From assembly GCA_025667525.1 (NCBI GenBank), contig CM046875.1:206394271-206458270 (forward strand): a stretch of 64,000 nucleotides of DNA, given 5' to 3'. The notes beneath the pieces are model-generated. The model was not told where the DNA came from. It did not search any database and was given only the letters and a program-made list of their open reading frames with translations. Positions 1-10,671 of the stretch are shown here, piece by piece (position 1 is the first letter of the stretch; each line of letters begins with the position of its first letter). The translations under genes were made by a program, and so were the position numbers. Source of the stretch: Glebionis coronaria. Lineage: Eukaryota; Streptophyta; Magnoliopsida; Asterales; Asteraceae.

Positions 1-117
1 CATTGAACGAGCACAAGTCGTATTCTAAAGCAAGACCACTCATACACCATTTAGCCAATTAATTTTCCACAAACACTTTTGAAAATCGTTTTGATGACGA
101 AGATGATTTAATATTTT

Positions 118-127
118 CTCCCCCTTA
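118..127 (-). other. Polypurine tract-like sequence of Copia-1
   Basis: On the minus strand this reads AAGGGGGAGA, the form of plus-strand primer common in Sireviruses, which often carry several such tracts before the 3' LTR. The sequence after it does not match the start of the 5' LTR, so it is probably an upstream tract and not the one touching the LTR. Positions 1-117 are then further 3' non-coding DNA of Copia-1. Confidence 0.5.
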
Positions 128-747
128 AACGATGACCCGTTTTCTATTTAAAGAGCTGTAGTCATTGTTTAAAGAGTCAAATATTGATGAAAACATTTCA
201 AATTAATTATCGTGAAAAGATTGATTCGTGGTGGCAATAAGATTTCTCTTATTTTGACAAATTAATGCACTGAGACGTACACTAACTCGTGTTAGACCAA
301 GTTGTAAAGTAAACTTGATCCCTTTGCATGATTTGGCTTGTAAATCATGCCCGAGAAAATTAATTCCCGTTGTGAGCCAACGTTTTCCAAGGAAATACGT
401 GACTTTAATATGAAAACCGGGTTGCAGTCTGAAATAACTACGAGCCATAATGGGCATGTTTTAAAAATGTACAACTTTTATACGGACTTTATTTATGGCG
501 CCGTGTCAATATTGATCGACATTTCTAAAGCCGTAAATATTACCATACTAAAAGACATGCCCGATTTAAAAAACGAAAAATATTTTTGGTTTTTCTTGAT
601 TTTATAATTTTTATGGTTTTTGTAGGTTTTATATTTTTTATGGTTTTTCTTGGTTTTATATTTTTGTATTTTTCTTTTTGTGGTTTATATATATACGATA
701 ATATACATGATCACGAACAAAGGATACGCCTGAATAGTTTACCACCA
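128..747 (-). other. 3' non-coding region of Copia-1
   Basis: This is the stretch between the pol stop codon and the purine tract. It holds no convincing ORF. Positions 590-690 are a low-complexity T-rich run with repeated TTTTATGGTTTTT-like units, which in element sense is A-rich. I see no known domain or RNA gene. Confidence 0.6.
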
Positions 748-3700
748 CTATTCAGCTGATTCCTCTGCCAATTCTTTGAGAGTCGCTGGAGTGAATGATT
801 TCATGCCAAGCTTGTCGATCAAAAACTCGATTCGTCCTCGATCTATGGCTTTGGTGAACATATCTGCCAGCTGATACTCGGTGGTGACAAAATACAGCTC
901 GATCACTCCGTTCTCCACCTGCTCTTTAATGAAATGGTAGCGAATGTCTATGTGCTTGGCCCGGGAGTGTTGAACATAGTTGCAGCAAAGGGCAATGGCG
1001 CTCTTGTTGTCACAATACATCGGGATTTTGTTGAAACCCAAACCGTAGTCAGTTAATTGTGATCTCATCCAAAGGACTTGAGCACAACAACCGGACATGG
1101 CGATGTATTCAGCCTCCGTGCTAGAAATTGTAGCGCTTTTCTGCCTTTGTGAAGACCAACTGATCAATCTGTCTCCAAGGAGTTGCACAGATCGAGAAGT
1201 GCTACGCCTCGTGTCTTGACACCCAGCATGATCGGCATCTGCGTATGATATTAAAGCAATAGAGGAATCTTTCGGATACCATAGACCACGATGAAGTGTT
1301 CCTTTGAGATACCAAAAGATCCTTTTAACAACATGTAGGTGCTTTTCGGTAGGCCGAGCCTGATACCGGGCACACATGCATACAGCAAATTGCAAATCAG
1401 GCCTGCTAGCAGTCAGATAGAGAAGGGTGCCGCTCATCCCACGGTAAAGTTTTAGATCGACAATAGTCCCATTCCTATCTTCATCTAACTTGGATTTCTC
1501 CACCATTGGAGTGTCCATGGGGTCACAATTTTCAAAGTTATATTTCTTTAAAGATTCTAGAGCATATTTGGATTGATTAATAAAGATGCCTCTGGGATTC
1601 TGAGAAATTTGTAATCCTAAGAAAAATGAAATTTTTCCCATCATTGACATCTGAAAGCGTGTGGACATTATCTTCTCAAAGCGTTTTGACAATTCTATGT
1701 TAGAGGCAGCAAATATTATATCATCAACATAAATTTGTACCAGTATCATGTCGTTGTCCTCCTTGAGAGTGAATAGAGTGGGGTCCACCTTGCCTTTGAA
1801 GAAGCCTTCCGAGATGAGATATGTTGAAAGGAGATCATACCACGCGCGTGGAGCTTGTTTCAACCCATAGAGAGCCTTCTTAAGCTTGTACACATGATTA
1901 GGAAACTCCGTGCTAATAAACCCATCCGGCTGACTAACATAAACTTCTTCCCTTAGTTCACCATTTAAAAATGCCGTCTTCACATCCATTTGATAGACGA
2001 TCATGTTCATATGAGCAGCATACGCAAGGAATAGTCTAATAGCCTCCAATCTTGCAACAGGAGCAAAAGATTCTTCAATGTCTATACCCAAGGCTTGTTT
2101 ATATCCTCTAGCAACCAATCTAGCCTTATTCTTCAATACTGCACCCATCTCATCGAGTTTAACCTTATAAACCCACAACAAAGTAAGGATGTTAACCTTG
2201 TCAGGGAGAGGAACTAATTCCCATACTTCAAGTATTTGGAATTCATTTAGTTCCTCCTGCATGGCTTCAATCCAAGATGATTGAGTCATAGCATGTTGCC
2301 AATTTTTAGGTTCAACTTCGGAGAGAAATGCATCAAAATAGCAATAGAGTGCATTCTCTTGTAATTGATGGCGTGTAGAGACTGGTCGATCTAGATCTCC
2401 AATGACATTCCTAATTGGGTGATCTTTTGTCCATTTGGTGCTATGATTTTCAATCCTTGGTGGTCTGGAGTGAACAATTGAAGGAGCTTCTTCAGAGGTA
2501 GACGCGGCTGAAGGGTTTTCAGGTATCGGTACACCAAAGAAAGGAAGCTCTTGTAGGTGAGCATATTCCAAATCGTGATCAATAGAATCCTCTTCAACAT
2601 CATTAGGCACAAGTAAGGGTGACGATTCAGGTGTAGTTTGAGAATCACTTGGTAAAGGTGCATCCAGTTCAATGTTAATTGAAGATGCATTAGATAAAGC
2701 TTCATTAGCTTGAGCAACAACTTTAGGGATTGGAGCTATCACCACAGGTGTTGGAACTTCATCATTTGGGGGATCAAAGAATTCATCAAACAACGGTTGA
2801 AACAGTTTATCCCAATCGGGCCTTGTAGGTGGTAAAAATGATGTAGAAGTAGGATTATTGGGAACTAATCCGGAACTAATAGCACCGGTTCCCATCTCAT
2901 GAAGCGCGGGTTCAGAGCTGAGTTGCTCAGAAGCCATCGCTGTCAGCTCATCGAAATCTGCGTCCATAGTTTCTACAATCTTACCAAGACGACGGTTGTA
3001 AATTCGGTATGCTTTCTTGGAGGGTGAGTAACCAATGAAAATACCTATATCGGCTTTCGGTTGAAGTTTGCCCAAGTCCTCACTATTAATGTTTGGATAA
3101 CAAAGAGCACCAAACACATGAAAGAATGAAACATCGGGTTTACGATCATGTAGAAGCTCGTAAGGTGTTTTTCCATGGCGTTTCCGAATGATAGAACGGT
3201 TTTGGGTGAAACATGCAGTAGATATAGCTTCTGCCCACAAGAACAATGGAGCGTTCGCATAAATCAGCATCGTCCTAGCAGCTTCCATAAGCGTACGATT
3301 CCGTCTTTCAACGACACCGTTTTGTTGTGTAGTACGTGCAGCGGATGTTTCATGTGAGATACCAACTTCTTCATAGTAAGCACGAAGAGTCTGGTTGACG
3401 AACTCTGTTCCATTGTCTGTACGAATACGGCAGACAGTAGTATTTAAACGTACCTGAATGAATTTCAGAAAAGTGATGATAGCCTTCGGTGCTTCATCCT
3501 TTGTACGTAAAAATCTTACCCATGTAAACCTGGAGAAATCATCCACAATAACAAGAATGAATTTCTTACCGCTCACACTTTCAGTTCTCATTGGCCCACA
3601 AAGATCCATATGCAAAAGATGAAGTTTTTCTTGATTGGTGTCTTCAGCTTTGGGCTTGTATGATTTCTTGGTACTTTTCCCCCTTGAACACGCGGAACAT

Positions 3701-4206
3701 AAATGGTCCTTGTGAAATTTGAGCTTTGGAAGACCACGAACTAATTCGTTTTTAGCCAGATGATTAATAGCATCAAAGTTGAGATGAGATAATCTGCGAT
3801 GCCATAACCATGACTTGGTCTTAGATGCTTTAGAGAGAAGACATACTGGAGAGGCGGCCATCATGTCTTGTAAGGATAAAGTATAAAGATTTGCACCACG
3901 AGACCCCTTCAACAAATCTTTTCCTTCCAAGTTGCGGATGAAACAAGTATGTTGTCGAAAAGCAACCTCTAGGTTGGAATCACAAAACTGTCCTACTAAA
4001 AATAAATTATGACCAAGACCTTCTACATAGTATACCCTTGAAATCGTAACGTTTCCAATCTGATATTCACCATACCCCATTATCTTTGCAATATGATAAT
4101 TACCGAATTTAACTGTTCCAAGAAACTTGTTGACGAAATTTCGGAGCATCGAGCGATCTCCGGTCATATGCTTTGAACAACCGGAGTCCAAATACCAGAG
4201 GGTGGT
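748..4206 (-). CDS. pol: Copia-1 Pol: protease C-terminus, integrase, reverse transcriptase, RNase H
   Basis: The open frame is about 1150 codons. It starts directly after an in-frame amber codon at 4207-4209 and has no clear ATG of its own, so it is best read as the 3' part of gag-pol. In order it shows: aspartic protease motif [10 protein letters not shown] near residues 1-10; integrase zinc motif (HX4H, CX2C) at about 130-170; DDE core ([16 protein letters not shown], then ERRNRTL) at about 190-300; reverse transcriptase with [11 protein letters not shown] and the catalytic YVDDIIFAA at about 680-850; and RNase H with DADHAG, STEAEY and HIDIRYHFI at about 990-1110. The usual length of copia Pol and all visible catalytic residues are present. 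It makes element cDNA and integrates it. Recently active or recently inserted is an inference. Confidence 0.93.
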   Translation of the reverse strand, partial: TTLWYLDSGCSKHMTGDRSMLRNFVNKFLGTVKFGNYHIAKIMGYGEYQIGNVTISRVYYVEGLGHNLFLVGQFCDSNLEVAFRQHTCFIRNLEGKDLLKGSRGANLYTLSLQDMMAASPVCLLSKASKTKSWLWHRRLSHLNFDAINHLAKNELVRGLPKLKFHKDHLCSACSRGKSTKKSYKPKAEDTNQEKLHLLHMDLCGPMRTESVSGKKFILVIVDDFSRFTWVRFLRTKDEAPKAIITFLKFIQVRLNTTVCRIRTDNGTEFVNQTLRAYYEEVGISHETSAARTTQQNGVVERRNRTLMEAARTMLIYANAPLFLWAEAISTACFTQNRSIIRKRHGKTPYELLHDRKPDVSFFHVFGALCYPNINSEDLGKLQPKADIGIFIGYSPSKKAYRIYNRRLGKIVETMDADFDELTAMASEQLSSEPALHEMGTGAISSGLVPNNPTSTSFLPPTRPDWDKLFQPLFDEFFDPPNDEVPTPVVIAPIPKVVAQANEALSNASSINIELDAPLPSDSQTTPESSPLLVPNDVEEDSIDHDLEYAHLQELPFFGVPIPENPSAASTSEEAPSIVHSRPPRIENHSTKWTKDHPIRNVIGDLDRPVSTRHQLQENALYCYFDAFLSEVEPKNWQHAMTQSSWIEAMQEELNEFQILEVWELVPLPDKVNILTLLWVYKVKLDEMGAVLKNKARLVARGYKQALGIDIEESFAPVARLEAIRLFLAYAAHMNMIVYQMDVKTAFLNGELREEVYVSQPDGFISTEFPNHVYKLKKALYGLKQAPRAWYDLLSTYLISEGFFKGKVDPTLFTLKEDNDMILVQIYVDDIIFAASNIELSKRFEKIMSTRFQMSMMGKISFFLGLQISQNPRGIFINQSKYALESLKKYNFENCDPMDTPMVEKSKLDEDRNGTIVDLKLYRGMSGTLLYLTASRPDLQFAVCMCARYQARPTEKHLHVVKRIFWYLKGTLHRGLWYPKDSSIALISYADADHAGCQDTRRSTSRSVQLLGDRLISWSSQRQKSATISSTEAEYIAMSGCCAQVLWMRSQLTDYGLGFNKIPMYCDNKSAIALCCNYVQHSRAKHIDIRYHFIKEQVENGVIELYFVTTEYQLADMFTKAIDRGRIEFLIDKLGMKSFTPATLKELAEESAE

Positions 4207-6424
4207 CTACCTGAAAATATCACCAGACGAGGACAATGTAGAGGTATCGGAATCTGAATGTTCCATGTTATTAGCAGGTACAGATTTAATAATCTTAGAT
4301 TTGCTAACTTTAGGTTTCTTAGATTTCCTAGCCTTCTTCCTAGTTGGTGGTGTATAGTCAAGTTGGCTTAAATCCTGAGGTATTTCTACACTGATAGGCA
4401 CTATAGTGGGGGCTGACCTAACTAAAGGGCGCGGTTTCCATACTTTAGTGCTAGTGTGCCTAACTAAAGGACGCTGAGACCTAACCTCAATGGATGCATT
4501 CCTAGTTAAAGGGCACATTTTTCCATCTAATGTAAATGTCCTACCAGTGGGACGCCATTGCCATCCAACTTGGGCACGAGTTCTACCAGTTGGCTTCCAT
4601 TCAAGATTATTCCTAATGGCATTCATTTCATTCACATGATCAATAAGACACAAATCATGACGTTGGGAAAACATACATTCATTACAATTCCAACATTTCA
4701 AATCAGAATTCACAAATGGTTTAGGCCTTCTGCATAGGCGCAGAGCTTTTAGTCTTAACATGATTCTTTTTATTTAAATCTGAACTAACATTCCTATGGT
4801 GAGCTTCTACTTTCTTCTTGTTGGTACTACTAGTGGAGGGCTTGATCTTATCTTTCTTGAGTGGCGATCCTTTAGCCTTAGTAGACTCTTTTACTCCTGT
4901 AGAAGGCAAAGTGGGAACATTAGCAACAGATTTTAAAGGTGCCTTACTTGATGGTGCCAATGACGGTTTTGCTCCTGGGGTCTTATTGAATGGAGTTACA
5001 GCAATGGGTCGATTAGTGAGTAGTGCAGAACCTGGTTTACCTATGTATTGCAAGTAGGCTAAGCAATATTGAACACGCTTAATATATTCATGGGCTGAAT
5101 AATAGTAGCTACTTGAGGGATCTAAGGCATAAAGATCGTCTAAAATATCCCTAACAAGATCTACATGCTTAATTGCGTTCCTCATATAATCATCGTAGGT
5201 AACCGGGTTTTTCATATGGAGCGGGTTCTTATAGAGCACTACTGACTTGGTTGTTGGAGCACTAGAGGACGGTGCAGAGTCGGTAGCTAAGTTATCAACA
5301 ACTTCTTGTCGGGTGAGAAGAAGTGTCTCCTTTAACTCGGCCAAAACCATGTTTTTGTCAATGAGCTGGATGTTTAAGTCAGAGATTTCCTCACACTTTT
5401 GGTTCAGTTGTTCAACATAAGATTGTTGCTATGCTGCATTAAAAGCTAAGCGTTCTTCTATTGAACCATAAAGAGCGGATAGTCCCTGTCTTGCCCGATC
5501 CATCTCCCCTAGAATAGACGAAAGTCTAATTTCTAAGTGCTGGTTTTTAGACTCTGCAGCCTCTAGTTCCAATTTTAGTGTTTCATTTGATGACATATCT
5601 CTCTTCAATCTCATAATCTCTTCCTCTAATGCCTTAACTATTGCAATCATCTTGTCACTCGTCTCAACACCGTTTTTACAACCATTTGTTATCAAAAGAT
5701 CCTCATTTTGAGTTTGTTGTTTTAATTCTAAAGATATACAATGTTGTTCAAGTTGATTAAAGCGTTTTGAAAGTAAATTGTAAGAATCTTGTAGCTTTAA
5801 AAATTAAGTGTTAGATTCGTGACAAGAATGATTATCTACCTCATTTACAGTATCAGCAACATTTACAGAGAGATCACACACATCATCACAAATATTCACA
5901 TCATCCCATTTAATCATAGCGGATGTAAGCTCATTCGAATAATTGACATTTACAGTAGTAAGCACATCACACGAAATTACTTGGGTCAAGAATCGGTCAT
6001 ATTCGGATAAAATCTTTTCCTTTTCAATTAGTTGTAGTTCGTAAGCGGTGTCCATTTCATAAAACACTTTTTGAACTTCTCCAATTTCAAACTCAAGATT
6101 TTCTTTAAGAGATGCAAAACTTCCTTTTAGACTTTCGACAAACGGATTGATCTCATTCTTAAACACCTCGTTCATGTGTTCGAAAGCCAATTCTCCGGCG
6201 TTTAGGCCATTTGAAGTCGTACATTCCAAAATGACCTTGTCAAAACTAGCAAAGTATTGATTAATCTCTTTCAAGTTTAACCATACAGTGCTAACAGGTG
6301 GAAGATCCTTTGGAATTTCCTTAGGTCCTTCCATCTTGACAAGTGTAGGAAGTGTACTAGGGTTTTCTTCATTTAACATGTAGGTTGGTGCCGTGATGAG
6401 ATCTTTATCCATATGGAAGCGAAT
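4207..6424 (-). pseudogene. gag: Copia-1 Gag C-terminal part, interrupted
   Basis: This continues the frame of the upstream gag ORF through blocks 5804-6412, 5429-5695 and 4721-5350, which all lie in one frame and are separated by stops (TGA at 6425-6427, TAA at 5804-5806, TAG at 5429-5431). Near 4721-4761 the frame changes to that of pol (block 4207-4761) and ends in TAG at 4207-4209. The proteins are charged, partly coiled-coil, with a cysteine cluster CWNCNEC near the end. Long Gag tails of this kind are known from Sireviruses. The breaks make a full Gag-Pol unlikely from this copy. Confidence 0.75.
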
Positions 6425-8989
6425 TCAAAAATACGTTTTTGCAAGCTCCTGATTCATTTTAAAATAATCACACTCGAGATATTTTGCAAAGTTGTATGAC
6501 CGATCCTCATCAACTAGATCCTTACTTGTGCGATAATCGAAAATAACAATCGGGTCTAAGACCAATCCTAATTGGGTTGCATTATAAAGTCTTGGACTAT
6601 GGCTTAAAGCTTGTTTTGCATACCGTGGGTTAGGGGGAAGGCCTTTTTGACGTGATAAGTTAAATTCTCTAAATGAAGCATCAAATAAGTGCACTAGTTG
6701 AGAAGCAGCGTATTGTCTTAAAAGCAAATAATCTTGACTTCTAATCTTATTAGCCGCATTAATTTCCATTTCATTCTTCTTAGACTCGAGTAATTCAAAC
6801 TCCGTTTGAAGTTTTTGAAAATTAGTGACCATTAACTCTTTTTCTTTAAGTTCGTTAGAAAGATTTGCTCTTAAGGTTTCAATTTCTTGCAAATGACCCA
6901 TTTGTTTGTTTCGAAAATGATCATATTCGGGATTTGTTAGAACACTGGACGAAGGAACTAATTCCAAAGTTTGAACTTTCTCGTTGCATAAGGCAAGCTC
7001 ATCAGACAAATTCTTATTCTTAGCTAGGGTTTCTAAAAGTGCAGCATTCATTTGGCTAAGTAATGTAGCAGGAACCATGACCAAATCTTGTTGAGCAAGA
7101 GTATGCGTATGCGAAATGGCTCCCGGTTGTGATTCACTCAAAGTCTGGGGACTCACATTGATATTACTATCATTGATTGTCTCGTCATTTGAAAGACTCA
7201 CCACCGAAGACTCATTCGAATCAACACTCTCTTGCACAACTTGATGTGGTTGAATACTAGTATCAGTGGTATTATCAGTGGTATTAATAAGTACCTCAGA
7301 TCTTTTTTCTGGCCCTAGGCTAGAGATGGTTGCCATAAGAGCTGCCTGTGCAGATTGAAGTTCATCACAGTCGGAATCATAAGCATCAAGATCATCTGCT
7401 TGGTATGCTGCATTCTGTGTGGTGACAACGTCTTGTTCAGCAATCCCTGGATCAGCAAGAAATGCAAGCTCCTCTTCATCAAGTTCCCTTCCTTGTGCCT
7501 GAGTGTTTACCAGATAAATCTTCTTTGCAAACCATTGACCATCCCTTCTCCTCTTGGGTTTTTTGCAATCCCTGGACATGTGAACTTCTTCCATACAGTT
7601 ATAGCATGTAATCATTCTCAACTTGCCTGTAGAATTAGCCCGTGGAGGAGTGTTGACCATTGGAGCAGGATTGATCGTGCGTGCATTGGTGGTTGATGTA
7701 GTAGGTCTCCCCTGATAAGGTTGAATAGGTTGAACCATTACCCTGCCATTCTCAATAGTAGCTTGTTGGCGAGAATTGGATGAATTCCTCAGCTGATTGT
7801 TAGTAGGAGCTGTTCCTCTAAATCCTCGTTTGCTTAAAGTCCTTGTGAGGTAAGCAGACATAGTGGCTAACACTTCAACTGGATCAGTTCCTTGTTTGAA
7901 TTCAGGAATGGGGACTTCATCATCATCACAATACATTGCTTGGTCTTGTTGAGCTGCATAAGCACTAGAAGGAACACTCATGTGGTCAGAGTAGCTTGAT
8001 GGATATGCTGCATTCTCTTGATAAGAAGAATATGAAGACTGAGCATAAGGTGATGGGTGAGGTTGTGAAGCATATTGTGATGAAGGTGCATTAAACCGAT
8101 ATTGTTGCTGATGTGAGGTGGGTGGTTGCGGCAGAATCGAATATTGGGGGAAGCTTGGTGTCATGTAAGGTGATGGATGATAGGCTTGGTGTCCCAAGAT
8201 ATAAGGAGTGTTGTTGTGTGACATGCTTGGTTGATTCGTCATCAAAGCTAAAGAATCAGGGTACATACCTCGAGGCGAACGGTGCATGATCACGTGTTTC
8301 TCATGCTGCTGAAGAAAAGCATAGAGTTGATCCAAATTGCACTTATGCAAATCCCTGGTTAACTTAACATCGGTAATATACTCACCCCATTCAGCTTGAG
8401 GTAAAGTATTCAAAAATTTGGTGTTAACCTGGAATGGAGCAATCACGAGATTGTATACATTCAGATCATTCATGAGAGTAGTGAATCTGAAGTAATAGTC
8501 GTGAAGCGTTTCCCCTGGGCTGTACGTGAATCTATCAAACAGATCATATAACTGACATTCCCTTTCCTGTTTGGTAAGAGACGTACCTTGTAGCAACACC
8601 TTTAGACGTTCCCATAAATCCTTTGCCACCGTATACTGACTTACCATTCGATAGATGTCATGTGGAAGAGCTTGGAGAATGGTTTGAAGAGCCTTTTCGT
8701 CTGCATCGGCAACTAGTTTTTGAGCTGGTGTAAGTTCTTCAAACTCCCTTGGTCGAGTCACAGTGTTCACCACGATGGTACCATAGTCAAGTGGACCATT
8801 TAGAATTGACTTAACCATAAGCCTCCCATATATCGGTTTTCCCTTAAGGTATGACATCATACGGCCTTGCCATGCTTCAAAGACTTCTTTAATGAGCATT
8901 GGAGGGCGATTATCCGTTCCCGTAATGACGGAAATGTCCGTAAGTGATGTCATCTGAGGCATTAATGAATTCGGATTCATTTTGTTCAC
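6425..8989 (-). CDS. gag: Copia-1 Gag, N-terminal and central part
   Basis: The 854-codon ORF starts at ATG 8987-8989, the first in-frame ATG after the leader; a second ATG follows three codons later. Residues 30-240 look like the UBN2-type copia Gag domain (phrases such as [10 protein letters not shown] and [11 protein letters not shown]). A Pro/Gln/Ser/Tyr-rich stretch covers about 270-370. One zinc knuckle, [14 protein letters not shown], fits CX2CX4HX4C at about 480, but Val replaces the usual Gly before His. The region after about 670 is predicted from its Leu/Glu/Lys pattern to be coiled-coil. Gag forms the virus-like particle and packages element RNA. The ORF ends at TGA, after which the same frame continues. 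Confidence 0.88.
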   Translation of the reverse strand: MNKMNPNSLMPQMTSLTDISVITGTDNRPPMLIKEVFEAWQGRMMSYLKGKPIYGRLMVKSILNGPLDYGTIVVNTVTRPREFEELTPAQKLVADADEKALQTILQALPHDIYRMVSQYTVAKDLWERLKVLLQGTSLTKQERECQLYDLFDRFTYSPGETLHDYYFRFTTLMNDLNVYNLVIAPFQVNTKFLNTLPQAEWGEYITDVKLTRDLHKCNLDQLYAFLQQHEKHVIMHRSPRGMYPDSLALMTNQPSMSHNNTPYILGHQAYHPSPYMTPSFPQYSILPQPPTSHQQQYRFNAPSSQYASQPHPSPYAQSSYSSYQENAAYPSSYSDHMSVPSSAYAAQQDQAMYCDDDEVPIPEFKQGTDPVEVLATMSAYLTRTLSKRGFRGTAPTNNQLRNSSNSRQQATIENGRVMVQPIQPYQGRPTTSTTNARTINPAPMVNTPPRANSTGKLRMITCYNCMEEVHMSRDCKKPKRRRDGQWFAKKIYLVNTQAQGRELDEEELAFLADPGIAEQDVVTTQNAAYQADDLDAYDSDCDELQSAQAALMATISSLGPEKRSEVLINTTDNTTDTSIQPHQVVQESVDSNESSVVSLSNDETINDSNINVSPQTLSESQPGAISHTHTLAQQDLVMVPATLLSQMNAALLETLAKNKNLSDELALCNEKVQTLELVPSSSVLTNPEYDHFRNKQMGHLQEIETLRANLSNELKEKELMVTNFQKLQTEFELLESKKNEMEINAANKIRSQDYLLLRQYAASQLVHLFDASFREFNLSRQKGLPPNPRYAKQALSHSPRLYNATQLGLVLDPIVIFDYRTSKDLVDEDRSYNFAKYLECDYFKMNQELAKTYF

Positions 8990-9120
8990 TTCAAAGAGAC
9001 AAAGATTATCGGTTGATCGAGCAGTGAAGTAAAGTTTGTGAGTTGTGTTGAGTTTTTGTTGTAAGAAACCAAGATTAAATCCTCTAAAAAAAATCGTCGA
9101 AAAAACAAGTAAAATATCCC

Positions 9121-9490
9121 TTGATTCGGAACTTTTGTTGATTCGGAAGTGTTGATTCGGAAGATTTTGGCTCGGAACTCCTTGATCCGGAACTTTCCCT
9201 TGATCCGGAACTTTACCTTGATCCGGAACTTTCCTTGATCCGGAACTTTCCCTTGATCCGGAACTTTCCTTGATCCGGAACTTTCCTTGATCCGGAAATT
9301 TTGGTTCGGAACTTTGTCTTGATCCGGAACTTTCTTGATCCGGAACTTTCCTTGATCCGGAACTTTTGGTTCGGAACTTTTTGATTCGGAACTTTGTCTT
9401 GATCCGGAACTTTCCTTGATCCGGAACTTTCCTTGATCCGGAACTTTTGGTTCGGAACTTTTTGATCCGGAACTTTTTGGTTCGGATGTT
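9121..9490 (-). repeat. Quasi-tandem 14-18 bp motif array in the Copia-1 leader
   Basis: About 23 units carry the core CGGAA. On the plus strand two unit types alternate irregularly: CTTGATCCGGAACTTTC at 16-18 bp spacing and GGTTCGGAACTTTTT at 14-15 bp. In element sense the main core is TTCCGGATCAAGG. The array lies between the primer site and gag, so it is part of the transcribed 5' leader. The rest of the leader (8990-9120 and 9491-9738) is A/T-rich with no ORF of note. Confidence 0.92.
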
Positions 9491-9738
9491 TACTGGGAAA
9501 CAGAAGGTTTGTTCGAGTAACAGTCGATCAAAAATATGAAGAAAAAACCCAGATTTTTACCAAGTTACCCAAAAAGTTTTGTGATTTCAACTAAAATAAG
9601 TAAAAACTAGTACTTATCTACTAATCCCAATCACAAAATCACCAAAAATTCCAAGAATCAAGATGGATCTTCTTAAAGAACACTAATACAATCAAAAACT
9701 AAATAACAACATAAATCATTACCTTAAATCACCCCATA

Positions 9739-9751
9739 GCTCTTGATACCA
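9739..9751 (-). other. Primer binding site of Copia-1 (initiator Met tRNA)
   Basis: The minus strand reads TGGTATCAAGAGC two bases after the LTR end. It matches the usual copia site TGGTATCAGAGC except for one extra A. It primes minus-strand DNA synthesis. Confidence 0.85.
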
Positions 9752-9753
9752 AA

Positions 9754-10073
9754 TGAAGAATCTTGATAACCTATGAATCTATGAAGTGGGTTGAAGATTC
9801 CTAGAGAGAGAAACTAGTGAGAGAAAGTTAGAGAGAAACTATGTGTTTTTATTCAAATGAAAATGTGGAATGAACAACAACCAACCCCTTTCCATGGTGG
9901 AAAGGGGTATTTATATCCAAGGCCCTTATTTGGGCTTGGGCCGACCCATGACAAACCCATGGGTCGCTTTCTTACTTAACTTAATAAGTAACATTAACTA
10001 CGAGCTATTACAACATTAATACTATTGTGGAGTGACCGATACTTCTAATATACGTTAAAACGTATTTCTAACA
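9754..10073 (-). repeat. 5' LTR of Copia-1
   Basis: In element sense the LTR runs TGTTAG...TTCA, 320 bp. It has a TATAAATA box at 9908-9915 (minus strand) and an inverted repeat, arms ATACGTT/AACGTAT at 10050-10056 and 10059-10065, eight bases inside its start. The right flank is Athila sequence. The partner LTR is outside the window, so neither age nor target duplication can be read. Confidence 0.85.
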
Positions 10074-10671
10074 TTTCAAGTGAAGAAATTCCTATTATGA
10101 AGAGAAGGCCATTATTTCATGAACGTCTCTCAAGATTTGAAGTATGAAGTCGCTGCCAAATATTGGTCCAAGAAAGGTCTCAAATCGCGAAGCGAGTTAT
10201 GCCAAGATATGAACTTTATGAGGTCCCAAGAAGTAGTTTTAAAAGATTTTCTCCTTTAGCTAACTATTGATTAAATAGTCCCACTTTATTTTCAGACTTA
10301 ATAACTATCGAAATAAGTCAAACAATGCATCCTCGTGACCATTCAAGACAACAATAAAATATAAGAGATACACCTAGGAATAAGGGAGTCTAAGTAAATA
10401 ATTGGCCCACATGAGTTCGTGTTAGTTTGCTAACTTATAATAACAATGATCTCGTTTTTAAGCTTGGTTTGGAGAACGTGAAAACTTGAGGATGATGATC
10501 ATTCATGATATTTCCAAAACCCTAAGGTAAGTTTTTGTTTTCTTTACTTGTTTTGTTATTTTCGGTCTCTTTAATAAAGGCCAATGTGGATTGATTATGA
10601 TGAAAAGTGTAAACGTGCTTTGTAACTAATGCATTACATGAGGACATTGCAATGGTCAAGTGTAGGGGATT

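Larger units (their letters stand above)
1..10073 (-). mobile_element. Copia-1, Ty1/copia LTR retrotransposon (Sirevirus-like), cut by the left window edge
   Basis: In element sense, right to left, the order is 5' LTR (9754-10073), Met-tRNA primer site (9739-9751), a leader with a short-motif array, gag, an amber codon, and pol in copia order (protease, integrase, reverse transcriptase, RNase H). A purine tract lies at 118-127. The 5' LTR starts TGTTAG; I do not find that start in positions 1-747, so the 3' LTR lies left of the window. A long 3' non-coding part with an AAGGGGGAG-type tract and a long Gag with coiled-coil content fit the Sirevirus group. The sequence right of 10073 matches Athila sequence (compare 38971-39600, reverse complement), so Copia-1 inserted into Athila-A. 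Confidence 0.9.

Noticed and set aside
347..607. Plus-strand ORF of 86 codons
   Set aside because: It lies antisense in the 3' non-coding part of Copia-1, ends in low-complexity T-rich DNA, and shows no domain or start context.
2391..2720. Minus-strand ORF overlapping Copia-1 pol in another frame
   Set aside because: Shadow of the pol ORF, Leu-rich because of frame, with no domain.
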